A stretch of 64,000 nt of DNA from an uncultured Clostridia bacterium (GTDB taxonomy: Bacteria; Bacillota; Clostridia; UBA1381), in contig CAKSFT010000001.1 of assembly GCA_934454145.1 (NCBI GenBank), positions 1 through 64,000 on the forward strand, read 5' to 3'. Positions 32,515 to 40,351 of the stretch are shown here, piece after piece. The stretch's first letter is position 1; each line of letters begins with the position of its first letter. The notes beneath the pieces were generated by a model, which made no database searches, was not told where the DNA came from, and was given only the letters and a program-made list of their open reading frames with translations. The translations under genes were made by a program, and so were the position numbers.

Positions 32515-33448
32515 ATAAACCTTTTGTCAATATTTCCCCGACCTCGATGCTGTGCCCTTTTATATACTCCGAAACAGCAAGCTTTTTTCCGCCCGCAAAC
32601 TGTATGTGCGTGATATACAGCGTACCGTCACCGCACTGCACCCTGATTCCCTTGTCTTTTCCGCAGGAAAGAATTTCCCCCGGTTTCCCAAGTTTTTCTT
32701 TCTTTCCCAAAACCGCCGAAATCACCTTCATCACCTGTCCCTTGTAATAAGTATATGCCAAAGGCCAGCTGTTCATTCCGCAGATAAGTTTGGATATTTT
32801 TTCTGCACGCTCGGTCCAGTCAATGTTTCCCATTTCTTTGGCAAGCATCGGCGCATAAGTATGTTCTGCGTCATTCTGCGGCGTCGGGGTTATGTTTTCT
32901 ATATTTTTCAGTGTATAAGAAAGCGTGTCCGCGCCCAGCTCTGCAATGCGCACAAAAAGCTCCTCCGCCGTTTCATAAAGCCCAATCTCAAGCTCTTTTG
33001 AAACAAGCATGTCGCCGGTGTCGAGCCCTTTGTCCATCAGCATCGTCGTCACACCGGTTGTCTTTTCGCCGTTTATCACCGCCCATTGCACGGGCGCCGC
33101 GCCGCGGTATTTCGGCAAAAGTGACGCATGCATGTTTACACAGCCATATTTCGGATAATTCAGCACATACTCCGGCAAAATTTTCCCATACGCGACAACC
33201 GCAATCACGTCAGGTTTCAGTTCTTCCAAAATCGGAAGCATTTCCCCGTTTTTCAGTTTTTCCGGCTGATATACCGCGATGCCGCAGCTCTGCGCCGTTT
33301 CCTTCACCGGTGTCGGCATAAGCTTGTGTCCGCGCCCTTTCGGCTTGTCCGGCTGGCTGACGGCTCCGACAATTTCAAACCCGTCATCTATCAGTTTTTT
33401 CAAAGCAACCGCCGCGATGTCCGGCGTACCCATAAATAAAACTTTCAA
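32513..33448 (-). CDS. fmt: Methionyl-tRNA formyltransferase
   Basis: A 311-residue enzyme that formylates initiator Met-tRNA. The N-terminal formyltransferase domain has MKVLFMGTPDIAAVALKKLI, VSQPDKPKGRGHKLMPTPVK, the catalytic Asn/His in YGCVNMHASLLPKYRGAAPV and the Asp in MDKGLDTGDML. The C-terminal domain includes NSWPLAYTYYKGQVMKV. The stop codon TAG is formed by a chromosomal TA and the first G of repeat copy A, so insertion of the repeat lies exactly at the gene end. Adjacent to def, as usual. Confidence 0.96.
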   Translation of the reverse strand: MKVLFMGTPDIAAVALKKLIDDGFEIVGAVSQPDKPKGRGHKLMPTPVKETAQSCGIAVYQPEKLKNGEMLPILEELKPDVIAVVAYGKILPEYVLNYPKYGCVNMHASLLPKYRGAAPVQWAVINGEKTTGVTTMLMDKGLDTGDMLVSKELEIGLYETAEELFVRIAELGADTLSYTLKNIENITPTPQNDAEHTYAPMLAKEMGNIDWTERAEKISKLICGMNSWPLAYTYYKGQVMKVISAVLGKKEKLGKPGEILSCGKDKGIRVQCGDGTLYITHIQFAGGKKLAVSEYIKGHSIEVGEILTKGL

Positions 33449-33475
33449 TCTTATTCTCCTTAATATACACTCTCG

Positions 33476-33928
33476 TCAGTTTTCAATATAACGTATCACT
33501 CTGTCCAAAAACAATTTTCCCTCAAGATGCTCACATTCGTGGCAAATCGCACGCGCCAGAAGTTCTTCCCCAGTCACCGTGATTTCTTTGCCCGTCCTGT
33601 CCTGCGCCCTGACTGTGACCTTGTTTGGCCGTTCCACTTCGCCCCAGACCCCCGGCACGCTCAGACAACCTTCACTGCCGATTTGAGAACCTTCTTCCTC
33701 AATTATTTCCGGATTTATCAACTCAATCTTCCCTTCGCCGATGTCTATGACCACCGCTCTCTTCAAAATCCCCACCTGGGGTGCGGCAAGTCCAACTCCG
33801 TCACGGCTCTGCATTGTTTCATACATATCGTCCAGCAAAATAGCAAGCTTTTCGTCAAACTTTTTTACTTCTTTGCACACCTTGTGCAAAACCTCATCGT
33901 CCTTCTCACGTATCTGCCTTATAGCCAC
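33476..33928 (-). CDS. def: Peptide deformylase
   Basis: A 150-residue metalloenzyme that removes the formyl group from new proteins. The three conserved motifs are GVGLAAPQVGI (motif 1), EGCLSVPGVWGEV (motif 2) and ICHECEHLEGKLF (motif 3). The third normally reads H-E-x-x-H; here it is HECEH, so the metal ligands are kept. GTG 33928 is chosen because AAGGAGG lies 8 bp upstream; the longer open frame would begin inside repeat copy E and translate it. Pairs with fmt in function. Confidence 0.95.
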   Translation of the reverse strand: MAIRQIREKDDEVLHKVCKEVKKFDEKLAILLDDMYETMQSRDGVGLAAPQVGILKRAVVIDIGEGKIELINPEIIEEEGSQIGSEGCLSVPGVWGEVERPNKVTVRAQDRTGKEITVTGEELLARAICHECEHLEGKLFLDRVIRYIEN

Positions 33929-33961
33929 CGAATTTTCCTCCTTTTTTATCAGTATCCGATT

Positions 33962-34045
33962 AGGTAATTGTAAAATGTAAATTTTACAATTACCCACCGC
34001 ATCTTTGCGGGGGTATCGGGGGTGCCCACCCCTGACCGGTAATCA
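33962..34045 (-). mobile_element. Hairpin-rich repeat, truncated copy E
   Basis: An 84-bp copy that keeps the left end hairpin (AGGTAATTGTAAAATG...TTTTACAATTACC), the CCGCATCTTTGCGGGGGTAT block and the CACCCCTGACCGG hairpin, then stops after GGTAATCA. The rest of the element is absent. The left flank is TA. It lies between def and priA, whose 3' end follows within a few bases. Confidence 0.75.
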
Positions 34046-34049
34046 TCTG

Positions 34050-36473
34050 TCAATAAACATTGTTCGGATTTTTATCTATAACAATCGAAATATCTCTGTA
34101 GTTCATGTTTTTTCTGCACGCATCTCTCGCCTCGGCAATCACGCCGGAAATCCTGTCCGAATTTATGCATTTTATCAGAATTTTCCATCTGTATTTGTTG
34201 TTTATCCTCGACACCGCTGCCGGAATCGGTCCCAAAACCTGCATTTTCTGCTGCATGTCCTTCAGTCCGTGCAAAAGCTTTGCATAAAGCTTTGCACAGC
34301 CCGCCACCTGGTTTTCATTCGGCCCCGAAAACAGAACACTCACCATTTCGCAAAACGGCGGATACCACATTGCCTTTCTTGTCAGTATCTCATATTCATA
34401 AAAACGCTTATAATCATGTTCCTTCGCCATGACAACGGCATAATTTTCCGGGCTGTATGTTTGGATAACTGCGCGCCCGGCTTTTTGGGCACGTCCGGCC
34501 CTCCCCGTCACTTGTTCTATCAAATCAAAGGTACGTTCTCCGGCGCGGTAATCCTGCACATTCAGCATGACATCTGCCGAAACAACCCCCACCAATGTCA
34601 CATTGTCAAAATCCAATCCTTTTGTCACCATCTGCGTGCCCACAAGCACGTCAATTTTTTCTTTTTCAAACTGTTCCAGAATCTTCTCGTGCGAATTTAT
34701 TCTCGCCGTCGTATCCACGTCCATGCGGATTGTGCTGATTCCCGGGAAAATATTCTTCAGTTCCTCTTCAATTTTCTGTGTTCCGCCGCCGAAATATCTT
34801 ATATATTTACTTCCGCATTTCGGGCAGATTGTATAATTTTTTTGTGCATAGCCACAATAATGGCATCTGAGCAAGCCCGAATATTTGTGGTACGTAAGCG
34901 AAATGCTGCAATTTGGACACTGCGGCACAAAACCGCAGTTTCGGCACGAAACAAATGTCGAATATCCGCGCCTGTTCAAAAACAGTATGCTTTGTTCACC
35001 GTTTTCAAGGTTTTTTCCCAATTCTTCCGTCAGTCTGCGGCTGAATACCATGCGGTTTCCTGCCGCCAGTTCTTCACGCATGTCCACAATTTCCACTTTC
35101 GGCAACCTGCGGTTATTCACACGGTTTTTCAGTTCAATCAGTCTGTATTTTCCGCATTCCGCGCCATAATAGTCGCCCACCTCCGGTGTCGCCGATGCAA
35201 GAATCAATACCGCATCATTCTGCTTTGCACGGAACTGTGCCACTTCCTTTGTATTATATCTCGGCGACATATCAGACTTATATGTCCCCTCGTGTTCTTC
35301 GTCTATAATTATTATCCCGATGTCTTTAAGCGGTGCAAAAACCGCCGACCTCGCCCCGATAACCACTCGGGCACGCCCATGGCGCATTTTTTTCCATTCG
35401 TCATATCGTTCCCCCAGTGAAAGTCCGCTGTGAAACACCGCGACATTATCGCCGAAACGTCCGACAAATCTCGACACCATCTGCGGTGTCAGCGATATTT
35501 CCGGCACAAGCATTATGGCGCTTTTCCCTTTTTTCAAAGCATGCTCAATTGCCCTCATATACACTTCTGTCTTTCCGCTGCCCGTCACGCCGTGTATCAG
35601 GACATTTTCAAACCCATTTCCCATATATCCTTCAATGGCGCTTACTGCTGCCGCCTGTTCTGCCGTAAGCTCCGGTACAGCCGCGCCGCAAGCTTTGCCG
35701 CGCTCCGGTGTTCTGTCCACTGTTATATCATATGTTTTTATATACCCCTTTTTCTCAAGGGTTCTCACCGTGTTATATCCGGTGTTTGCAAACTGCACAA
35801 GGTCTGCCACCGCGATGTGTTCATTCATGCAAAGAATGTCAAGTATCCTGTATTGCGCCGCGGCGCGCTGACTCTTCAGCAGACCCAGCGTCTGTGCCGT
35901 TTCCTCCGGCGGTATATTCACCGCCGCCACACGTATCAGCTTGTCACCGATGCGCCCCGGCTCGCGGTATTCTTTTTTTGCGGCGCCGCTGTCGACAAGC
36001 TTTTTCACACTTCTCGACACATCTCTGTCAAATGACGCGAGAAGCCTGTTTATTTCCACGCTACCGCCGTTTTCCGCGATGACTTTGCTTATTTCGTCTT
36101 TCCCGTCTGTGTGCACAAGCGTTATCCACTCCCGTGGCTTTATGCTTATGCCGCTCGGTATGACCGTTTTTATGATGTCCAAAAAGGAACACATGTATTT
36201 TTCACGCATCCATTTTATCAATGCACACATTTTTTCGTCAAAAACATTGTCCTCATATTTTATGATGCTTTTCAGTTTTTTTGCATGCGAAAACTCTGCC
36301 ATTTCCATGACATATGCCTCCGCCTGCCTGTCCGACACCCCAAAAGGGACAATCACACGGCTCCCGACACCGACCTGCGGCGCCAAATCCTCCGGCACAT
36401 CATAGTCAAAAAACTTATCCAGCATTTTTGAATCATGATTTACAATCACTTTTGCAATCAATTTTAAAATCAA
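34050..36473 (-). CDS. priA: Primosomal helicase PriA
   Basis: An 807-residue replication-restart helicase. An N-terminal DNA-binding domain (KFFDYDVPEDLAPQVGVGSR) is followed by the helicase core with Walker A HGVTGSGKTEVYMRAIEHAL and IIDEEHEGTYKSD. Two zinc sites are in CRNCGFVPQCPNCSISL and CHYCGY...CPKCGSKYI. The second helicase half has QMVTKGLDFDNVTLVGV and VTGRAGRAQKAG. The start is not certain: a TTG at 36473 follows AAAGGA with no gap, and a second TTG at 36461 begins a PriA-like LIAKVIV segment with better spacing. In Bacillus coaBC precedes priA, but here rpoZ does so directly. Confidence 0.94.
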   Translation of the reverse strand: MILKLIAKVIVNHDSKMLDKFFDYDVPEDLAPQVGVGSRVIVPFGVSDRQAEAYVMEMAEFSHAKKLKSIIKYEDNVFDEKMCALIKWMREKYMCSFLDIIKTVIPSGISIKPREWITLVHTDGKDEISKVIAENGGSVEINRLLASFDRDVSRSVKKLVDSGAAKKEYREPGRIGDKLIRVAAVNIPPEETAQTLGLLKSQRAAAQYRILDILCMNEHIAVADLVQFANTGYNTVRTLEKKGYIKTYDITVDRTPERGKACGAAVPELTAEQAAAVSAIEGYMGNGFENVLIHGVTGSGKTEVYMRAIEHALKKGKSAIMLVPEISLTPQMVSRFVGRFGDNVAVFHSGLSLGERYDEWKKMRHGRARVVIGARSAVFAPLKDIGIIIIDEEHEGTYKSDMSPRYNTKEVAQFRAKQNDAVLILASATPEVGDYYGAECGKYRLIELKNRVNNRRLPKVEIVDMREELAAGNRMVFSRRLTEELGKNLENGEQSILFLNRRGYSTFVSCRNCGFVPQCPNCSISLTYHKYSGLLRCHYCGYAQKNYTICPKCGSKYIRYFGGGTQKIEEELKNIFPGISTIRMDVDTTARINSHEKILEQFEKEKIDVLVGTQMVTKGLDFDNVTLVGVVSADVMLNVQDYRAGERTFDLIEQVTGRAGRAQKAGRAVIQTYSPENYAVVMAKEHDYKRFYEYEILTRKAMWYPPFCEMVSVLFSGPNENQVAGCAKLYAKLLHGLKDMQQKMQVLGPIPAAVSRINNKYRWKILIKCINSDRISGVIAEARDACRKNMNYRDISIVIDKNPNNVY

Positions 36474-36511
36474 TCCTTTCCGTTTTCAAAAACCATGATT
36501 CTGCCTTTATA

Positions 36512-36739
36512 TTACATTACACTTTCCGGCATCATCGGCTTTATGTCATGTCTTATATATCCCACTTTGCCGGCGGCTATTTCCGCCACCGCGATGGACA
36601 CCGGCTTGTTGACATCACATGTGACAAGTCCTTCTCCGCCTTCGCCAATCATTCGTGCCCTTTTCGCCGCCATAACAACCAATGTATACCTGCTGTCCAC
36701 ACATGTAGAAAGTGTACTGATTCCCGGTTTAATCATCAT
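36512..36739 (-). CDS. rpoZ: RNA polymerase omega subunit
   Basis: A 75-residue small subunit that helps assemble RNA polymerase around beta-prime. Recognised by SRYTLVVMAAKRARMIGEGG and KPVSIAVAEIAAGKVGYI, with the usual place after gmk. Slightly long C-terminal tail (RHDIKPMMPESVM). GGAG precedes ATG 36739 by 9 bp; a second ATG follows at once. Confidence 0.9.
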   Translation of the reverse strand: MMIKPGISTLSTCVDSRYTLVVMAAKRARMIGEGGEGLVTCDVNKPVSIAVAEIAAGKVGYIRHDIKPMMPESVM

Positions 36740-36763
36740 AATAATTATCTCCTTTTTTTCATC

Positions 36764-36849
36764 AGATAATTGTAAAAATCAAATTTTACAATTGTCTGTA
36801 CAGCTTTATATTATTAATATATTGAAAAACAACCGTTTTACAATTATAT
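36764..36849. mobile_element. Hairpin-rich repeat, internally deleted copy F
   Basis: An 86-bp copy. The left end hairpin AGATAATTGTAAAA...TTTTACAATTGTCT and a right-end remnant CGTTTTACAATTATAT are kept, with an unrelated AT-rich middle; the inner G-rich block is gone. The sequence is more diverged than copies A-C. It lies between rpoZ and gmk. Confidence 0.65.
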
Positions 36850-36867
36850 GCTGACATTTTATTTATA

Positions 36868-37464
36868 TCAATATATTTCATCAAGAAGCCTTTTTATGTG
36901 GTTTCTCTTTTCCTCTGTCTGTTTTATGATATCTCTGACTTCCTCCACACAACGCGAAAGACTGTCGTTTACAATAACATAATTATATCTTGCCGCAAGC
37001 TCCAGCTCTGCACGTGCCGCCTCCATGCGGTTTTTTATGCATGTTTCGCCTTCTCTGCCGCGCTCCACAAGCCTTTTTTTCAGTTCTTCCATCGAGGGCG
37101 GCAAAACAAATATCATCACGGTTTCGGGGAAAAGTTCCTTCACCTTAAATCCGCCCTGGACGTCAATTTCCAAGATAACGTTTTTTCCCTCGGCAAGCAT
37201 TTCCTCAACAGTGGTTTTCGGCGTACCGTAATAATTCCCGTCATATGTTGCCCACTCAAGCATCAAACCGCTGTCGATCATTTCCCTAAACGCCTCGCGC
37301 GTTGTGTAGTTATATGTCACGCCGTCGGTTTCTCCTGCCCTTTTTTCTCTTGTTGTGGAAGAAATCGAAAGAAATATTTCCCCTGCCTCCTCCAGGACCT
37401 TACATATGGTTCCTTTTCCCGTACCGGAGGGGCCCGACATAACAAACAGAGCTCCTTTATTCAT
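36868..37464 (-). CDS. gmk: Guanylate kinase
   Basis: A 198-residue enzyme that phosphorylates GMP to GDP. The P-loop is FVMSGPSGTGKGTICKVL, the GMP-binding part is SISSTTREKRAGETDGVTYN, and the lid region includes ILEIDVQGGFKVKELF. ATG 37464 has GAGGAGG 6 bp before it and overlaps the remA coding end by 8 bp; a TTG one codon upstream is rejected. Normal length for the family. Confidence 0.96.
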   Translation of the reverse strand: MNKGALFVMSGPSGTGKGTICKVLEEAGEIFLSISSTTREKRAGETDGVTYNYTTREAFREMIDSGLMLEWATYDGNYYGTPKTTVEEMLAEGKNVILEIDVQGGFKVKELFPETVMIFVLPPSMEELKKRLVERGREGETCIKNRMEAARAELELAARYNYVIVNDSLSRCVEEVRDIIKQTEEKRNHIKRLLDEIY

Positions 37465-37717
37465 CAAATACCTCCTCCTCGTCTTTCTCGCTTATACGGT
37501 TTGCAACAGTTTCCGGCTGTATAGATGAAAGCACAATATGTCCGCTGTCCATAACTATGACCGCCCTTGTCCTTCTCCCATATGTAGCGTTTATCAGCGT
37601 CCCTTTGTCCTCCGCCTCTCTTATCACACGCTTAATCGGCGCGGACTCCGGGCTTACAATCGCCACAAGGCGGTTCGCCGAAATCATGTTCCCAAAACCA
37701 ATGTTTATCAGTTTCAT
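37457..37717 (-). CDS. remA: Extracellular matrix regulator RemA family (DUF370)
   Basis: An 86-residue DNA-binding protein. It starts MKLINIGFGNMISANRLVAI and has SPESAPIKRVIREAEDKGTL and RTRAVIVMDSGHIVLSSIQP, the hallmarks of RemA. In Bacillus RemA forms ring-like octamers and activates matrix and osmoprotection operons. Its acidic C-terminal tail overlaps gmk and is longer than needed. Between yicC and gmk, the normal location in Bacillota. Confidence 0.93.
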   Translation of the reverse strand: MKLINIGFGNMISANRLVAIVSPESAPIKRVIREAEDKGTLINATYGRRTRAVIVMDSGHIVLSSIQPETVANRISEKDEEEVFDE

Positions 37718-37740
37718 AAATGTATCAACCCTTTCCGATG

Positions 37741-38619
37741 CTACTCTATATTCTGTATCTGTTCTCTGAGTTTCTCAATCTCCGCTTTCAAATCCACAAC
37801 CAACTTTGCGATTTCAATGTCGCTTGCCTTTGAGCCGGTGGTGTTTACCTCCCTGTTTATTTCCTGCACCAAAAAGTCCAGCTTTCTTCCGGAAGGTTCA
37901 TCGCTTTCAGCAATATCATAAAATTCTTTAAAGTGACTCTCAAGCCGCACAGTTTCCTCATTGACCGCAACCTTGTCTGCAAAAATCGCAACTTCTGTCA
38001 ATATACGCGACTCATCAATGTCCTTTTCATCCACAAGCTCCTTGATTTTCTGATAAAGCTTTTTCCTGTATTCTTCCACGGTTTTCGGCGAACGCTCATC
38101 AATTTTTGCCGCGAGTTCTCTCATATACTCAATCCTCGCCGACATATCGTCATAAAGCCGTTTTCCTTCCCTCTCTCTCATCGCGACAAATGCGTCAACG
38201 GCGGGTTCAAGTACATTCTTCACCAAAACCCAAATCTGCTCGTCGTCCTCTTCTTTTCGTTCATTCTTAAATATATCGGTATACCTCGCGACAGCCGAAA
38301 CGGTGATGTCGTCCCTCAGGTCAAATTTCTGCACCATTTCGCGCAAAACCGCGATGTAATTTTCGGCAAGTTCCTCGTTCAGCACAATCTGCTTATCCGA
38401 TTCTCCGTAGTTTTCTATAGAAACATATATGTCAATTTTTCCTCTCGAAACGTATTTTGAAACATATTCTCTTATTTTATCCTCCAGATACCCATAAAAC
38501 CGCGGAACTTTGATTGAATAGTCAGAGTATCGATGATTGACGGATTTTATCTCAACCATGATTTTTTTGCCGCCATCGCATATTTCATGCCGTCCGTATC
38601 CGGTCATGCTCCTAAACAT
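37741..38619 (-). CDS. yicC: YicC family endoribonuclease
   Basis: A 292-residue protein starting MFRSMTGYGRHEI, with the family segments IKSVNHRYSDYSIKVPRFYG and LDFLVQEINREVNTTGSKAS near the C-terminus. YicC proteins are hexameric RNases that act on small RNAs and other transcripts. The helical middle and complete N- and C-terminal domains indicate an intact gene. It opens the remA-gmk-rpoZ cluster. The RNase role comes from recent work on relatives; cellular targets here are unknown. Confidence 0.92.
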   Translation of the reverse strand: MFRSMTGYGRHEICDGGKKIMVEIKSVNHRYSDYSIKVPRFYGYLEDKIREYVSKYVSRGKIDIYVSIENYGESDKQIVLNEELAENYIAVLREMVQKFDLRDDITVSAVARYTDIFKNERKEEDDEQIWVLVKNVLEPAVDAFVAMREREGKRLYDDMSARIEYMRELAAKIDERSPKTVEEYRKKLYQKIKELVDEKDIDESRILTEVAIFADKVAVNEETVRLESHFKEFYDIAESDEPSGRKLDFLVQEINREVNTTGSKASDIEIAKLVVDLKAEIEKLREQIQNIE

Positions 38620-38636
38620 ACAAATATTCCCCTCTC

Positions 38637-39188
38637 TTAATTATTCTCTTCGTCCTTCTGCTCATATACAATCTTTGCGACTTTCTCGCTCAGGTCAAAA
38701 TGCCTGAATCCGGCATAATACCCGATGCCGCACGCCGCAACCGGCACAACCGCCGCAATGACAACGGCATACCAATTAAAGCTCCCGTTGTTCATGTCCA
38801 AAAAACCGCTGTATATAAAATTCCATACTGCAAAAAGCAGATTGTTTATAAATCCCGAGCTATACCCCACAATGTCATATTTCCAGGAAAAGCTGTAGAG
38901 TGCAAAAAGGACAACCCACACAGCAAATATCCCGGCGGGGAGCAAAAGTCCTTTCCACGCATATGCCTTTTCCGGCGTATATTCTTTTTTGTCATGCGCT
39001 GCCGCCTCTCCGCTTTTGCTGTAAAGCACAAGCGCATATATCAATATAAATACACCGCTGAAAATATATTTCAGGGAGCCGTCCAAGACAAACGGGAGAA
39101 TTGTTCCCATAAAAACCGATACAGCCGAAACATAAAAATGCATTTTCACAATGTCAAAAATTTGTGATAACTTCATATATTTTCCCAT
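38637..39188 (-). CDS. Uncharacterised membrane protein
   Basis: A 183-residue protein with four or five hydrophobic segments (AVSVFMGTILPFVLDG, YIFSGVFILIYALVLYS, LLLPAGIFAVWVVLFALYSF, and AVVIAAVVPVAACGIGYYAG) and a short charged loop containing AAAHDKKEYTPEKAY. The C-terminal tail is charged and probably cytoplasmic. No family recognised. It is transcribed toward yicC, 18 bp away, and follows the RAYT-like gene. GGGAGGA precedes ATG 39188 by 4 bp; a second ATG four codons on is possible. Confidence 0.6.
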   Translation of the reverse strand: MGKYMKLSQIFDIVKMHFYVSAVSVFMGTILPFVLDGSLKYIFSGVFILIYALVLYSKSGEAAAHDKKEYTPEKAYAWKGLLLPAGIFAVWVVLFALYSFSWKYDIVGYSSGFINNLLFAVWNFIYSGFLDMNNGSFNWYAVVIAAVVPVAACGIGYYAGFRHFDLSEKVAKIVYEQKDEENN

Positions 39189-39206
39189 TCTGTCCTCCCA
39201 AAAGGC

Positions 39207-39911
39207 TTACAAAAGCCATACGCTCAAACCGCTCTTTCTCTCCGGTTCCCTTTCTTCCTTCTTCTTTTTACGCGGAGGCATGTCTTTTCCGCGCCCGGGC
39301 TTCGGTTCCGGGTTTCTTCTTCCCAGCCCCATCAGCTTATATATTCTCCCGGCGCTCACCCGTTTTCCGGCAATGATTTTCTCCGCCAGCGCCTTCTTTT
39401 CATCTTTTGAGAGTGCCGAAACGGTGCACGCAAAAATATTTTCTATGTATTGCAAAAGTTCTTCGTCGGTCATACGGCAATAGTCGTCAATACAGGAGAG
39501 TGAAATATTTTCGCTCTTTTTTCCTTCACCGTTTTTATATGCAGAAGGAATCGCACACAAAAATGCCCTGACCTCTTCCAGACCTGCTTCATCTGCAACA
39601 GGCTCGCTTTTATATCTGTCATAAAACAGCTTGCCCTGCATGTCGTGCACACGGTTATAATATCTGGCATAACTCGTGCATATCGGCTTCATGACCGCCG
39701 ACAGCCCTTTTTTTCCTTCATCTATTATGAGATGCACCCTGTTTTTCATCAGGGCATAGCCCAAAAGCTTTGCCTCGGAATTTTCAAAATATTTTTCCGT
39801 CAACGCCGTAAATTCTTCAAAATCCTTTTCTTCCGAAAACAATTCATCTATTCCGCGAAGCAAAACATGATATATTCCGGTGGGGCTCACACGCCTTTTT
39901 TCTCTTGCCAT
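39207..39911 (-). CDS. RAYT-like protein (IS200-type Y1 transposase fold), HUH altered
   Basis: A 234-residue protein of the REP-associated tyrosine transposase type: TGIYHVLLRGIDELFSEEKD, then LLGYALMKNRVHLIIDEGKK, and the catalytic-Tyr region TSYARYYNRVHDMQGKLFYD, ending RYKSEPV. In normal family members the metal-binding motif reads N-H-V-H-L; here it is N-R-V-H-L, so one of the two His is missing while the Tyr helix is kept. A C-terminal HTH-like part (VSAGRIYKLMGLGRRNPEP) and a lysine/arginine-rich tail follow. ATG 39911 is chosen with GGAGG 6 bp ahead. Long repeat copy B lies about 190 bp upstream. It may be a domesticated DNA-binding protein or an inactive transposase. Confidence 0.72.
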   Translation of the reverse strand: MAREKRRVSPTGIYHVLLRGIDELFSEEKDFEEFTALTEKYFENSEAKLLGYALMKNRVHLIIDEGKKGLSAVMKPICTSYARYYNRVHDMQGKLFYDRYKSEPVADEAGLEEVRAFLCAIPSAYKNGEGKKSENISLSCIDDYCRMTDEELLQYIENIFACTVSALSKDEKKALAEKIIAGKRVSAGRIYKLMGLGRRNPEPKPGRGKDMPPRKKKKEEREPERKSGLSVWLL

Positions 39912-39963
39912 AATTATCCTCCGTTCCCGTTTTTTTCTTACACTCCGCCCAATTATACTTTTC

Positions 39964-39992
39964 ATTATATCACAACCTCAAAAAAAAATCAA
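39964..39992 (-). promoter_or_regulatory. Promoter of the RAYT-like gene
   Basis: On the minus strand TTGATT, 17 bp, TATAAT, ending about 50 bp before the RAYT-like start. The near-consensus elements suggest the gene, and probably the membrane protein after it, is transcribed. Confidence 0.6.
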
Positions 39993-40103
39993 TAGGGACA
40001 TAAAATTTTTTAACATATATTATCCGATTCCAAATAGTATAATATCAGGCACAAAAAAAACATAATGTTATAATAAACCGCACAACCCGTTATCACTTAA
40101 TTA

Positions 40104-40315
40104 AGGTAATTGTAAAACTAACGTTTCCAATTAAAATTCTTGGGTAGAAATAAAAAGTTCCATCCGGTTTTAACTTCACGACAGGTTGAAACTTTTTATT
40201 TCAGCCAAAAATGACGCACATGTCGTCATTTTTGATTACCAATCAGGGGTTGGCACCCCCGATACCCCCGCAAAGATGCGGTGGTAATTGTAAAATTTAC
40301 ATTTTACAATTACCT
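40104..40315 (+). mobile_element. Hairpin-rich repeat, long copy B
   Basis: A 212-bp copy. It begins AGGTAATTGTAAAACTAACG and ends TTTTACAATTACCT, oriented opposite to copy A. Inner stems are clear: GAAATAAAAAGTT...AACTTTTTATTTC, AAAAATGACG...CGTCATTTTT, CCAATCAGGGGTTGG, and CCGCAAAGATGCGG. It lies 36 bp before the P-type ATPase start, so it will form part of that gene's leader if transcription begins upstream. The right flank is TA; the left flank reads AA rather than TA. Confidence 0.82.
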
Positions 40316-40351
40316 ATATATCACTTAATCACAAGGAGGACTGAATATACA

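Noticed and set aside
33929..33997. Longer peptide deformylase with an N-terminal extension
   Set aside because: The extra codons translate repeat copy E and have no ribosome site; GTG 33928 has AAGGAGG at good distance.
40211..40351. Longer P-type ATPase N-terminus
   Set aside because: The extension is a translation of repeat copy B. ATG 40352 follows AAGGAGG and begins a normal N-terminal domain.
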